37,496 nt of DNA from Verrucomicrobiota bacterium (lineage in GTDB: Bacteria > Verrucomicrobiota > Verrucomicrobiia > Opitutales > Opitutaceae), in the NCBI GenBank assembly GCA_016235555.1, contig JACRKC010000138.1, positions 1-37,496 of the forward strand, given 5' to 3'. Positions 18,587 through 26,778 of this stretch are shown one piece after another. The translations under genes and the position numbers were made by a program. How positions within the stretch are numbered: position 1 is the stretch's first letter; each line of letters begins with the position of its first letter. The notes under the pieces are model-generated. The model saw only the letters and a program-made list of their open reading frames with translations, was not told the origin of the DNA and searched no databases.

Positions 18587-19915
18587 ATGAAAAAATCCCG
18601 CGCTCATTTCTCCCGCCTCAAGACGATCGCCTACGAAGGCCCCGGCGCCGCGAACCCGCTCGCGTTCCGCCACTACAATCCCGACGAGATCATCGACGGT
18701 CAGTCGATGAGCGCGCACCTGCGCTTTTCCATCGCCTATTGGCACGCCTTCCGCGGCACCGGCAGCGATCCGTTCGGTCCCGGCACCATCGTCCGCCCCT
18801 GGGAAAAAGGCACCGACCCCGTCTCGATCGCGAAGGTGCGCATGGATGCCGCGTTCGAGTTTTTCCAAAAAATCCGCGCGCCGTTCTGGTGCTTCCACGA
18901 TCGCGACATCGCACCGGAGGGCCGCTCGCTCGCCGAGTCCAACCGGATCCTCGACAAAATCGTCGCCCACGCCAAGGACCTCCAGAAGGCTACCGGCGTA
19001 AAACTCCTCTGGGGCACCGCCAACCTCTTCTCGAACCCGCGCTACATGTGCGGCGCCTCGACCAATCCCGACGCCCACGTCTTCGCCTACGCCGCCGCGC
19101 AGGTGAAGAAAGCCCTCGATGTTACCAAGCAGCTCGGCGGCGAGAACTACGTTTTCTGGGGCGGCCGCGAGGGCTATGAGACCCTCCTCAACACCAACCT
19201 GAAGCGCGAACAGGACCACCTCGCCGCGTTCCTCCACATGGCCGTCGACTACGCCAAGTCGATCGGTTTCAAGGGCCAGTTCCTCATCGAGCCGAAGCCG
19301 AAGGAGCCGACGAAGCACCAATACGACTTCGACGTCGCCAGCGGCATCGCCTTCCTCCGCACCTACGGCCTCGAAAAATCCTTCAAGTTCAACATCGAGA
19401 CCAACCACGCCACGCTCGCCGGCCACACCTTCAATCACGAGATCGAGGTCGCCGCCGCTCAGGGCATGCTCGGCTCGATCGACGCCAACACCGGCGATCT
19501 CCTCCTCGGCTGGGACACCGACCAGTTCAACACCGATGTGAAGGAACTCACGCTCGCGATGGTCTCGATTCTCCGCGCCGGCGGCCTCGGCATGGGCGGC
19601 TTCAATTTCGACGCCAAGCTCCGCCGCCCGTCCATCGATCCCGAGGATCTCTTCCACGCGCACATCGGCGGCATGGATGCCTACGCGCTGGCGTTCAAAC
19701 TCGCCCGCCGCATCCTCGCCGAGGGCAAGTTCGAGCAATTCGTCGCCGACCGCTACGCGAGCTTCGACACCGGCTACGGCCGCGACATCGAGAAGCGCCG
19801 CACCGGCTTCCGCGAGCTCAACAAACTCGTCCTCGGCAAACTCGGCGAACCGAAGCCCCGCAGCGGCAAGCAGGAGTATTTGGAAAATCTCCTGAACACG
19901 TACCTACATGGTTGA
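18587..19915 (+). CDS. xylA: Xylose isomerase
   Basis: A 442-residue cytoplasmic enzyme that interconverts D-xylose and D-xylulose (and D-glucose and D-fructose). It matches the longer class II family along its full length. Visible features: [13 protein letters not shown] (52-64); catalytic [10 protein letters not shown] with His104 and Asp107; [13 protein letters not shown] (186-198); metal and substrate residues in [15 protein letters not shown] (Glu235, Lys237); [15 protein letters not shown] (Glu271, His274); and [19 protein letters not shown] (Asp299, Asp310, Asp312). All expected ligands appear present. The ATG at 18587 starts the normal N-terminus. No xylulokinase gene or regulator is in the window, so it is either a single gene or paired by position with the upstream DUF1501 gene. 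A metal-dependent active tetramer or dimer is expected from the family. Confidence 0.96.
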   Translation: MKKSRAHFSRLKTIAYEGPGAANPLAFRHYNPDEIIDGQSMSAHLRFSIAYWHAFRGTGSDPFGPGTIVRPWEKGTDPVSIAKVRMDAAFEFFQKIRAPFWCFHDRDIAPEGRSLAESNRILDKIVAHAKDLQKATGVKLLWGTANLFSNPRYMCGASTNPDAHVFAYAAAQVKKALDVTKQLGGENYVFWGGREGYETLLNTNLKREQDHLAAFLHMAVDYAKSIGFKGQFLIEPKPKEPTKHQYDFDVASGIAFLRTYGLEKSFKFNIETNHATLAGHTFNHEIEVAAAQGMLGSIDANTGDLLLGWDTDQFNTDVKELTLAMVSILRAGGLGMGGFNFDAKLRRPSIDPEDLFHAHIGGMDAYALAFKLARRILAEGKFEQFVADRYASFDTGYGRDIEKRRTGFRELNKLVLGKLGEPKPRSGKQEYLENLLNTYLHG

Positions 19916-19936
19916 GGTTTCATCACCCTCCGCCCC

Positions 19937-20140
19937 GTAGCGGAACGTGTGAGCGTTTCGCGTCTCTCTGCGAAAGCCTCACGGCTTCCGCTACTCCGCG
20001 GAGGAAACCTCATCTACCCCCGTAGCGGAAACCGTGAGATTTTTGCTCCCCTCCTCGCTCGAAACGCTCACGCGTTCCGCTACGCCCCACGCGCACGCCT
20101 CGCGCCCAGTCGCTCCGTAGCGGAAGCCGTGAGGCTTTCG
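19937..20140. repeat. REP array upstream of RAYT, five alternating units
   Basis: Five 24-nt units alternate in direction: + 19937-19960, - 19971-19994, + 20022-20045, - 20060-20083, + 20117-20140. The layout is GTAG-CGGAA, a variable base pair region, a loop with GTGA, the complementary bases, and TTTCG. The stem varies between units as AGCC/GGCT, AACG/CGTT and AACC/GATT, so in most units changes on one arm are matched on the other. The GTAG foot is the type of tetranucleotide that RAYT enzymes recognise in E. coli. Confidence 0.8.
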
Positions 20141-20194
20141 CCGCTTTTCACCGCGCGCTTGCCGACCAACCTCGCCGCGCCCTGAATCCGCAGC

Positions 20195-20749
20195 GTGCCC
20201 TATGACCCCGCGCGCCACTCCAGGCGGCTGCCTCGATTACCCGCCGAGCACTATCAAGGATTCGCGTTCGTCCACTGGTCGATGACACTGGAGCGTCGCG
20301 CGACCGGCTGGCTCGACCCGCTGCACCACGCCCGCTTGCGCGAAGGTCTCTGCCACGCACTCGCCCGGCACTACCTCGTCTGCCCGGCCTACTGCCTGAT
20401 GCCCGACCACGCTCACTTCCTGTGGCTGGGCATCGCCCCGGCCAGCGATCAGCGACTCGCCGCGCGGCTCTTTCGTGAAACATGGAATCACGCCCTGCGC
20501 CCCGGCGGCCGCGCGCTACAACGCCAGCCACACGACCACGTGCTCCGCGACCGTGAGCGCGAGCACGGCGCATTTGGCATCGTTGCCAACTACGTTTTCG
20601 AAAACCCCGTGCGGGCCGGCCTCGTCGCTGAGTGGCGTGCCCATCCCTATCTCGGTGCGCTGGTGCCGGGCTATCCCGATCTCGATCCGCGGGATGAGGA
20701 TTACTGGGAACGGTTCTGGCGGATCTACGCACAGCAAGTCGGCTCGTAG
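20195..20749 (+). CDS. REP-associated tyrosine transposase (RAYT, Y1 HUH family)
   Basis: A 184-residue single-domain Y1 HUH endonuclease. The HUH motif is in CLMPDHAHFLWLG (His72, His74). A typical middle segment follows (RLFRETWNHALRPGG, then QPHDHVLRDRE at 111-121). The catalytic tyrosine is expected at Tyr133 in NYVFENPVRAGLV. The family cuts single-stranded DNA beside REP hairpins and probably spreads them. Here five REP units lie upstream and six downstream, and the nearest end 55 nt before the start and begin 18 nt after the stop, so gene and repeats form a REPtron-like unit. The GTG at 20195 is used; an ATG at 20282 would lose conserved N-terminal sequence. The stop TAG lies in a GTAG tetranucleotide. 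It converges with the helicase gene. Confidence 0.9.
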   Translation: MPYDPARHSRRLPRLPAEHYQGFAFVHWSMTLERRATGWLDPLHHARLREGLCHALARHYLVCPAYCLMPDHAHFLWLGIAPASDQRLAARLFRETWNHALRPGGRALQRQPHDHVLRDREREHGAFGIVANYVFENPVRAGLVAEWRAHPYLGALVPGYPDLDPRDEDYWERFWRIYAQQVGS

Positions 20750-20767
20750 CCGATCCGCCCCCCGCCT

Positions 20768-21010
20768 GTAGCGGAACGCGCGAGCGTTTCGCCAGGCGCG
20801 AAAGCCTTACGGCTTCCGCTACACCTCTACATCTCCGCCAACTCTCGTAGCGGAAACCGTCAGGTTTTCGCCTCCCGCTCCCCCACCTCGCCCTCACCCG
20901 AAACACCTAAGCGTTCCGCTACACGCCGCCTCCGCCATCGCGTAGCGGAAGCCGTAAGGCTTTCGCCTCTTCGCAAAACCCGCCTTGGGCGGGTTCACGC
21001 ATTCCGCTAC
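20768..21010. repeat. REP array downstream of RAYT, six alternating units
   Basis: Units: + 20768-20791, - 20799-20822, + 20847-20870, - 20899-20922, + 20942-20965, and a longer minus unit at about 20972-21010. The last carries an 8-bp stem AACCCGCC-TTG-GGCGGGTT. The first five share the GTAGCGGAA foot and TTTCG end with the upstream array, and their stem bases co-vary (AACG/CGTT, AGCC/GGCT, AACC/GGTT). The final GTAG, read on the minus strand, supplies the TAG stop of the helicase gene. Confidence 0.8.
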
Positions 21011-23010
21011 CACCCGTAACTCCGCTTCATCCGCAGCGGCTGGTAAAGATCGCTCGGCAGTTCCGACAAGAACCGGCTCGGCGTCTGCAACATCGCCGGA
21101 CCGCCCTTTGTGTTCACCTTCGGGAAGCAGAGGTAGAGTTCGTCGCGCGCCCGCGTCACTGCGACGTAGAACAGCCGGCGCTCTTCCTCCACGTCGCCCG
21201 CCTCGATGGCGCGGCGCAGCGGGAAACTCCCGTCCGCGAGCCCGATCAGGAACACCGCCGCATATTCGAGGCCTTTCGCTTGATGCACCGTCGTGAGTCG
21301 CAGCGCGTCGGCGTCGGGATCGGCCGAGCGATCGCTCGTCTCCGAGTTCAGCAGCATGATCTGCGCGAGCAGTTCCTGCATGTCTTCATAACGTCCGGCG
21401 AAACCGATCATCGATTTCAAATCGTCGAGCCGGGAGACGTAGTTGGCGTAGGCCCCCTTCAGGTAGTCGCCATACCAGCCGTCGATCGCGATCTCGACGG
21501 CGTTGTGCGGTTTCATCGTGCGCATCATGTCAGCCACCTGCCGCAACGACGCGGCAAACTTGGGCCACTCCTCCTTCGCGTCCTTCGGCACCTTCGACTT
21601 CACGTCGTCGGTGTCGAGCGCATCGATGAAGTTCTGCTGCATGAGCCGCGCGTGATCGAGGGCAGCGGCGTGGAGCTTCTGCGCGTTTTTCTCGCCGACC
21701 TTCGGCAGCAGCACGGCGATGCGCTGCCACGCCGCGGTGTCGGTGGGGTTGTAGACGAAACGCAGCAACGCGACGAGGTCGCGGATGTGCGCCTGCTCGA
21801 AAAATCGCACGCCGCTCGTGATCTGGTAGGGAATCTGGAGACGCGAGAGTTCGAGCTGGATGTCGAGCGCCTGAAAATGCGCGCGATACAGGATGCCGAT
21901 ATCGCTGAGCGAACAACCCTCGTCGACGAGCCCGCGGATGCGCTGCACGATGAACTGCGCCTGCTCGCGGCCATCCATCGCCTGCACGAAATAGGGTTTC
22001 TCGGAGTTCGCGCGCGCGGGGCGCAGCTCTTTCTCGAACGCCCGGCCCTTCGGCTGCGCGAGCAGCACGCCATTGGCCAGCGCGAGGATCTGCGGCGTCG
22101 AGCGGTAGTTGGTTTCGATGCGGTGGAGCTGCGTTCCGGGGTGCCGGTCGGGAAACGTGAGGATGTTTTCCACGTTGGCGCCCCGCCACGTGTAGATGCA
22201 CTGCGCGTCGTCGCCCACCGCCATCACGCGGTGGTGCGATCCGATCAGGTCGACGATCTGCGACTGGAGCGTGTTGGTGTCCTGGTATTCGTCGACGAGC
22301 ACATGCCGGAAACGGTGCGCGAAATACTCCGCCGTCTCCGGCGATTTCTTCAGCAGCTCGAGCCAGAATTCGAGCAGGTCGTCGTAGTCGACGACGTTGG
22401 CCTCGCGTTTCTTCTCGGCGTATTTTTTCGCGAACGCCGGCACGCGATCGATAACGCCCTCGTGTTGCGGAAAAAAACGGGTGATCACCTCGGCGGTCGG
22501 CAACTGCGTGTTGCGCGCCATCGAGATCATCTCGTGCAACGGGCCGGGCCGCGGATGGGTCTTATCCTTGAAGAAGCCTTTGTCCGCGCCTTCGACCGCC
22601 TCGCGCAGCACGCCTTCGGCCTCATCGGCATCGAGGATCGTGAACGTGCGCGGCAGACCGATGGTATCGCCGTGCGTGCGCAACGAACGATGGCCGATGC
22701 TGTGAAACGTGCCGCCCCAGAAACGCCCCGGCTCGACGCCCGTCAGTTCCTGCACGCGGTGGAGCATCTCCTTGGCCGCTTTGTTGGTGAAGGTGAGCAG
22801 GAGAATTTCGCTCGGGCGCACGCCCTGCGAGAGCAGATAGGCCACCCGATAAGTGAGCGTGCGCGTCTTGCCCGAGCCAGCGCCGGCGAGCACGAGCAAC
22901 GGACCGGGCTCCGCGGTGACGGCGTGGAACTGCTCGTCGTTGAGCTGCGCGCGAAAATCGATCGGCGGGACGCCGTGCGGGGCGGACGATGGGTCAAGAA
23001 CGAAATCCAT
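21007..23010 (-). CDS. UvrD/PcrA/Rep-family superfamily 1 DNA helicase
   Basis: A 667-residue ATP-dependent 3'-5' DNA helicase of the UvrD/PcrA/Rep group, acting in DNA repair or replication restart. All motifs are present: Q-motif region LNDEQFHAV (23-31), Walker A AGAGSGKT (42-49), LLTFTNKAAKEM (71-82), Walker B VLVDEYQDT (237-245), VGDDAQCIYTWRGA (265-278), ETNYRST (299-305), LTTVHQAKGLEY and DVEEERRLFYVAVTRARDE. The ATG at 23010 (MDFVLDP) is chosen; the frame is open further upstream to 23160, but that part translates an inverted repeat. At 667 residues it is a little shorter than typical UvrD/PcrA, with a short C-terminus. Its stop codon lies inside the last REP unit. Whether it is the housekeeping copy or a second paralogue cannot be told here. 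Confidence 0.93.
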   Translation of the reverse strand: MDFVLDPSSAPHGVPPIDFRAQLNDEQFHAVTAEPGPLLVLAGAGSGKTRTLTYRVAYLLSQGVRPSEILLLTFTNKAAKEMLHRVQELTGVEPGRFWGGTFHSIGHRSLRTHGDTIGLPRTFTILDADEAEGVLREAVEGADKGFFKDKTHPRPGPLHEMISMARNTQLPTAEVITRFFPQHEGVIDRVPAFAKKYAEKKREANVVDYDDLLEFWLELLKKSPETAEYFAHRFRHVLVDEYQDTNTLQSQIVDLIGSHHRVMAVGDDAQCIYTWRGANVENILTFPDRHPGTQLHRIETNYRSTPQILALANGVLLAQPKGRAFEKELRPARANSEKPYFVQAMDGREQAQFIVQRIRGLVDEGCSLSDIGILYRAHFQALDIQLELSRLQIPYQITSGVRFFEQAHIRDLVALLRFVYNPTDTAAWQRIAVLLPKVGEKNAQKLHAAALDHARLMQQNFIDALDTDDVKSKVPKDAKEEWPKFAASLRQVADMMRTMKPHNAVEIAIDGWYGDYLKGAYANYVSRLDDLKSMIGFAGRYEDMQELLAQIMLLNSETSDRSADPDADALRLTTVHQAKGLEYAAVFLIGLADGSFPLRRAIEAGDVEEERRLFYVAVTRARDELYLCFPKVNTKGGPAMLQTPSRFLSELPSDLYQPLRMKRSYGW

Positions 23011-23064
23011 GAAAGGCCCGAGGCTCACGCTTTGGCGCCGCGGCGCAAAGCGAAAGTGCGCCCG

Positions 23065-23226
23065 CCCGCGCCAGGGGGTGTAACTCAAAGTGAGGTTAAT
23101 TTTCGAGGGCCTCAGCTGTAGCGGCGGTCTATGACCGCCGAACGAATCCCCTTGGCGCAACGCCGGCGGTCATAGACCGCCGCTACAGATCGCTGACCTC
23201 AGTTTGAGTCACGCCCCGCGCCAGGG
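23065..23226. mobile_element. MITE-like palindromic element with flanking direct repeats
   Basis: CCCGCGCCAGGG occurs at 23065-23076 and again at 23215-23226. Just inside lie imperfect inverted ends (ACTCAAAGTGAGGTTA near 23082 against TGACCTCAGTTTGAGT near 23194-23209). Further in are perfect 25-nt inverted arms at 23116-23140 and 23164-23188, each starting (on its own strand) CTGTAGCGGCGGTC with a TAT loop and GACCGCCG. The element is non-coding and sits between the divergent helicase and membrane-protein genes. The direct repeats may be a target duplication or a coincidence of GC-rich DNA. Confidence 0.5.
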
Positions 23227-23240
23227 CGCATCTCGCTTTT

Positions 23241-23319
23241 TTTTGCACGTCTGGCTCGCCGCCAACGGAGCGGCGGTTTCCAACCGCCGGACCCGCAGCT
23301 TCGGCGCTTACCAAGCGCC
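23241..23319 (+). repeat. 79-nt two-hairpin intergenic repeat, copy 2
   Basis: Gap-free partner of 13496-13574 with about 8 differences. Both hairpins are intact: GGCGGTT-TCC-AACCGCC and GGCGCTT-ACC-AAGCGCC. It lies about 100 nt upstream of the membrane-protein gene at 23421. Confidence 0.6.
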
Positions 23320-23420
23320 GCTCCGTTCGCCGGCATGCAAGCAACTAAGATACGTCCGCCGCGAAGTCCGCCGGGGAAAAACCGATTTACTCGCCACCCA
23401 CCGTGCGGTTTTCTCCGACC

Positions 23421-25004
23421 ATGTCCAAGGCGACGCCCAACGCCGGCTGCGGCTTCCTGTTTGCCGCGGTGTTCGCCCTGGCCGGCGTCGTCCTGCTCGC
23501 CAGCGCCTGGGCGAAGCGCCGCACCGAACGCGATCCGGTCGCGCTCTATGCGATGGCCGGCACCGGGGTGGTGTTCGCGGCCGTGGGCGGCGGCCTGCTC
23601 GCGGGGCTGCGCACGGCCCGGCTACGCGAGCGGGAGGCGGCGGCGTTGCGCGCGCAATTTCCCGCGGAGCCGTGGCACTGGCGGCGCGACTGGCACGATC
23701 GCCGCATCCTCCCCGCGCCCGAAAACGGACCGGCCATGATGTGGTTTTTCGCCATCGTCTGGAACGGCCTGAGCGTGCCCGCCGCGCTCGCTGTGTGGCC
23801 GAAGCTCTCTCGTGAGCCGGTGCTGTGGATCGTTTTTCTGTTTTCGGTCATCGGCGCGTTCTTGTTGTGGAACGCGATCTACCGGACATTGCAGGCCCAC
23901 AAATTCGGCCGGCCGGTCTTCGAGCCCGAATCGTTGCCCGGCGCCATCGGTGGCTATTTGGCCGGCGTGATCCGGGTGCCGGCGCGCATCGCGCTCGAAC
24001 GCGACGCCCACCTCCACCTCGCATGCGTGAGCCGTGTCAGCTCCGGTTCCGGGCGCGACCGCAGCGTGCGCGAGACGCTGCGCTGGGAAACCGGGGCCCG
24101 CCTCGCCCGGGAAAAATGGTCCACCGGCCCCGGCGGCACGCTCATTCCGGTGCTCCTCTACATCGCGCCCGGGTGCGCGCCGAGTGATGTCGATGCCGAT
24201 CCGGACAACCGCGTGCTCTGGCGGCTCTCCGTCGAGGCGGCGGTGCCAGGCGTTGATTTCACGGCGAAATTCGAAGTGCCGGTGTTTGCCACGGGCCGGA
24301 CCGAACCGCGGCCGGCGGCCACGACGGCGCTTCTCGACGAATATCGCGCCGCTGCCCTCGACGCCGAGGCTCTCGCCGCCGCCGGCGTGCGCCACGAGCG
24401 GGCCGGTGGTTGCGAACGCTTCGAGTTTTCCGGTTCGCACGTGCGTGGCGCACGGTTCGTCTCCAGCGTCATTGCATTCGCGCTGCTCGTCCTCGCAACC
24501 CGCCTCTGGTTCAGCCAGGCCCCGTGGATCGTGGCCGCGGTGGTCGGTTTCTTTGACCTCATCGCGTGGGCCATCGCGGCCGATCTCTGGGCGGGGACGA
24601 CTGAGTTGCGCCTCGCCGGCGAAGACCTCGTCGTCGTGAAGCACGGCTGGCGCGGCGTGACCGAGTCGCGTTTCAAACGCGGCGACGCCGCCGATGTGGT
24701 CGTCAAGGAGGCGATGAGCCTCGGCGAACGGAAATTCTACCGGTTGGCTCTCATCGGCGCACCCGGCGTCGACTTGCACACGCCAGCCCCGGCCGAGCCG
24801 TTTCGCGCGAGGAAACTGCGCTATCTGCTCCGCCGCAGGCGCCGCCCGGAAAACCTCACCGACGAAGACATCCGCCGCGAACTCGCCCGGACGCCGAAAT
24901 TCGAGTTCACCATCGCGCACCACCTGCCCGGCCTGGCCACCGCCGAGGCCGTCGCTAGCCTCGTCCTCGAACGCATCTGCGACGACGACGCGGCCCACCG
25001 TTGA
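23421..25004 (+). CDS. Six-helix membrane protein, DUF3592-like first half
   Basis: A 527-residue integral membrane protein of unknown function. Two helices near the N-terminus (about 10-31 and 40-63), two at about 104-126 and 133-156, and two later (about 346-362 and 366-390) can be seen. Between helices 4 and 5 is a soluble segment of about 185 residues with FGRPVFEPESLPGAIGGYL and beta-rich sequence. After helix 6 comes a basic, cytoplasm-like tail (RKLRYLLRRRRRPENLTDEDI). The first part recalls DUF3592-type proteins, but this is a weak resemblance. The ATG at 23421 is preferred over a GTG at 23403. The beta-propeller gene follows after 58 nt in the same direction, so they may be co-transcribed. 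Confidence 0.75.
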   Translation: MSKATPNAGCGFLFAAVFALAGVVLLASAWAKRRTERDPVALYAMAGTGVVFAAVGGGLLAGLRTARLREREAAALRAQFPAEPWHWRRDWHDRRILPAPENGPAMMWFFAIVWNGLSVPAALAVWPKLSREPVLWIVFLFSVIGAFLLWNAIYRTLQAHKFGRPVFEPESLPGAIGGYLAGVIRVPARIALERDAHLHLACVSRVSSGSGRDRSVRETLRWETGARLAREKWSTGPGGTLIPVLLYIAPGCAPSDVDADPDNRVLWRLSVEAAVPGVDFTAKFEVPVFATGRTEPRPAATTALLDEYRAAALDAEALAAAGVRHERAGGCERFEFSGSHVRGARFVSSVIAFALLVLATRLWFSQAPWIVAAVVGFFDLIAWAIAADLWAGTTELRLAGEDLVVVKHGWRGVTESRFKRGDAADVVVKEAMSLGERKFYRLALIGAPGVDLHTPAPAEPFRARKLRYLLRRRRRPENLTDEDIRRELARTPKFEFTIAHHLPGLATAEAVASLVLERICDDDAAHR

Positions 25005-25062
25005 GAAACACTTCGCTGCATCGCTTGTCACCCTTCGCCACGCCCAACCTCCCGCCGCCCTC

Positions 25063-26778
25063 ATGAATCCGCTGCCCGTTCCCTCCTCCGCCCGGCCGCC
25101 CCTGCGCCTGTGGCCCGGCGTCGTCATCGTCGCCGTCCAATGGATCGCACGCTTCGTCGTGCCCGCCGTCGTGCCCGAGTCGCTCATGTTCGGCGTCATG
25201 GCGTCGCTCGCGTGTGCGGTGGCGCTCATCATCTGGTGGCTGTTCTTCAGCCGCGCGCCGTGGGCCGAGCGGTTCGGTGCGCTGGTGGTCGCGGTCGCGG
25301 CGGTCGTCGCGACCAGGTTGGTTGTCCATCCCTCGATCGCCGGTGGCATGATGGGCCTGATGCTGGCGATCTACTCCGTGCCGCTGCTGAGCGTCGCGTT
25401 GGTCGCCGCTGCGGCGATCGGCCGGAGACTCGGCGATCTGTCGCGACGCGGGATGATGGCGGCGGCACTGCTGGCCGCCTGCGCGCCCTTCACGGCCCTG
25501 CGCACCGGTGGCATCAACAGCGAGGCCGATTCGGATTTTCACTGGCGCTGGACGCCGACACCGGAGGAAAAACTTCTCACCCTGTCGCCGAAGAGATCGC
25601 CCGCCATTTCGCCCGCTTCCGCCGCGCCGGTGGAGATCGCAACGTGGCCCGGTTTCCGCGGCCCAGCCCGCGACAGTGTCGTGCGCGGCGCGCGCCTTGC
25701 GACCAACTGGTCGGCCTCTCGCCCGATCGAGTTGTGGCGCCGGTCTGTCGGCCCCGGCTGGTCGTCGTTCGCCGTGAGCGGCGACCGGTGTTACACGCAG
25801 GAACAACGCGGCGACGACGAGATTGTCGCGTGCTACCGGCTCTCGACCGGTGAGCCCATGTGGCAACACGCCGACGCGACGCGTTTCTACGAATCCAACG
25901 CCGGCGCCGGCCCGCGCGGCACTCCAACCCTTCACGCCGGTCGCGCCTACGCCTTCGGCGCCACCGGCGTGCTTAACGCCCTCGACGCGCGCACCGGCGC
26001 GGTCGTCTGGACGCGCAACGCCGCCGTCGACACCCAGCGCAAAATCCCCGACTGGGGCCTCGCGAGTTCGCCCCTCATCATCGGCGACCTCGTCATTGTC
26101 GCCGTGAGCGGCACGCTCGCGGCCTACGACCTCGCGACGGGCGCACCGCGCTGGACCGGCCCGCGCGATGGCGGCAGCTACAGTTCTCCACACCTGCTTG
26201 AAATCGAGGGCGTCCCGCAGGTCGTGCTGATGAACGGCACCGGCGCGGTCGGCATAACGCCCGCGGACGGCCGCGTCCTCTGGCAGCACGCGTGGAAGGG
26301 CTTCGCCATCGTGCAACCCGCGCAAATCGCCAACGGCGATCTCCTGATCAGCACCGGCGACACCACCGGCGCCCGCCGAATCGAGGTCACGCGCAAAGCC
26401 GGCACCTGGAGCGCGAGCGAGCGTTGGACGACGAATCGGCTCAAGCCCTACTTCAACGATTTCGTGCTGCACCGCGGCCACGCCTACGGCTTCGACAACG
26501 GCATCCTCGCCTGCATCTCCCTCGCTGACGGTGCCCGCCAATGGAAAGGCGACCGCTACGGTCGCGGCCAGTTGCTCCTTCTCGCCGATCAGGACGCGCT
26601 GCTCGTCCTCTCGGAACAGGGCGAAATCGCACTCGTGGCGGCCAGGCCGGACGAGTTCGCCGAACTCGCCCGCGCTCCCGCGCTCGCCGGCAAAACCTGG
26701 AACCACCCCGCGCTCGCCGGCGATGTGTTGCTAGTCCGCAACGACCACGAAATGGCAGCCTTCCGGCTGCCGCGATGA
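25063..26778 (+). CDS. Membrane-anchored PQQ-type beta-propeller protein
   Basis: A 571-residue protein with a membrane part followed by a beta-propeller. Hydrophobic helices lie at about 17-37, 40-62, 71-88, 95-120 and 131-146. A linker with WPGFRGPARDS (195-205) follows, a motif I know from the many outer-membrane or periplasmic PQQ-like propellers of Planctomycetes and Verrucomicrobia. At least five PQQ-type blades are seen: YRLSTGEPMWQ, LDARTGAVVWTR, YDLATGAPRWTG, ITPADGRVLWQH and ISLADGARQWKG. It resembles BamB-like propellers in fold only. No PQQ ligands or catalytic residues are evident, so a binding or scaffolding role at the periplasmic face is more likely than a dehydrogenase. It may work with the upstream membrane protein. 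Confidence 0.8.
   Translation: MNPLPVPSSARPPLRLWPGVVIVAVQWIARFVVPAVVPESLMFGVMASLACAVALIIWWLFFSRAPWAERFGALVVAVAAVVATRLVVHPSIAGGMMGLMLAIYSVPLLSVALVAAAAIGRRLGDLSRRGMMAAALLAACAPFTALRTGGINSEADSDFHWRWTPTPEEKLLTLSPKRSPAISPASAAPVEIATWPGFRGPARDSVVRGARLATNWSASRPIELWRRSVGPGWSSFAVSGDRCYTQEQRGDDEIVACYRLSTGEPMWQHADATRFYESNAGAGPRGTPTLHAGRAYAFGATGVLNALDARTGAVVWTRNAAVDTQRKIPDWGLASSPLIIGDLVIVAVSGTLAAYDLATGAPRWTGPRDGGSYSSPHLLEIEGVPQVVLMNGTGAVGITPADGRVLWQHAWKGFAIVQPAQIANGDLLISTGDTTGARRIEVTRKAGTWSASERWTTNRLKPYFNDFVLHRGHAYGFDNGILACISLADGARQWKGDRYGRGQLLLLADQDALLVLSEQGEIALVAARPDEFAELARAPALAGKTWNHPALAGDVLLVRNDHEMAAFRLPR

Noticed and set aside
23011-23160. N-terminal extension of the helicase
   Set aside because: The extension covers the palindromic element; homology starts after the ATG at 23010.
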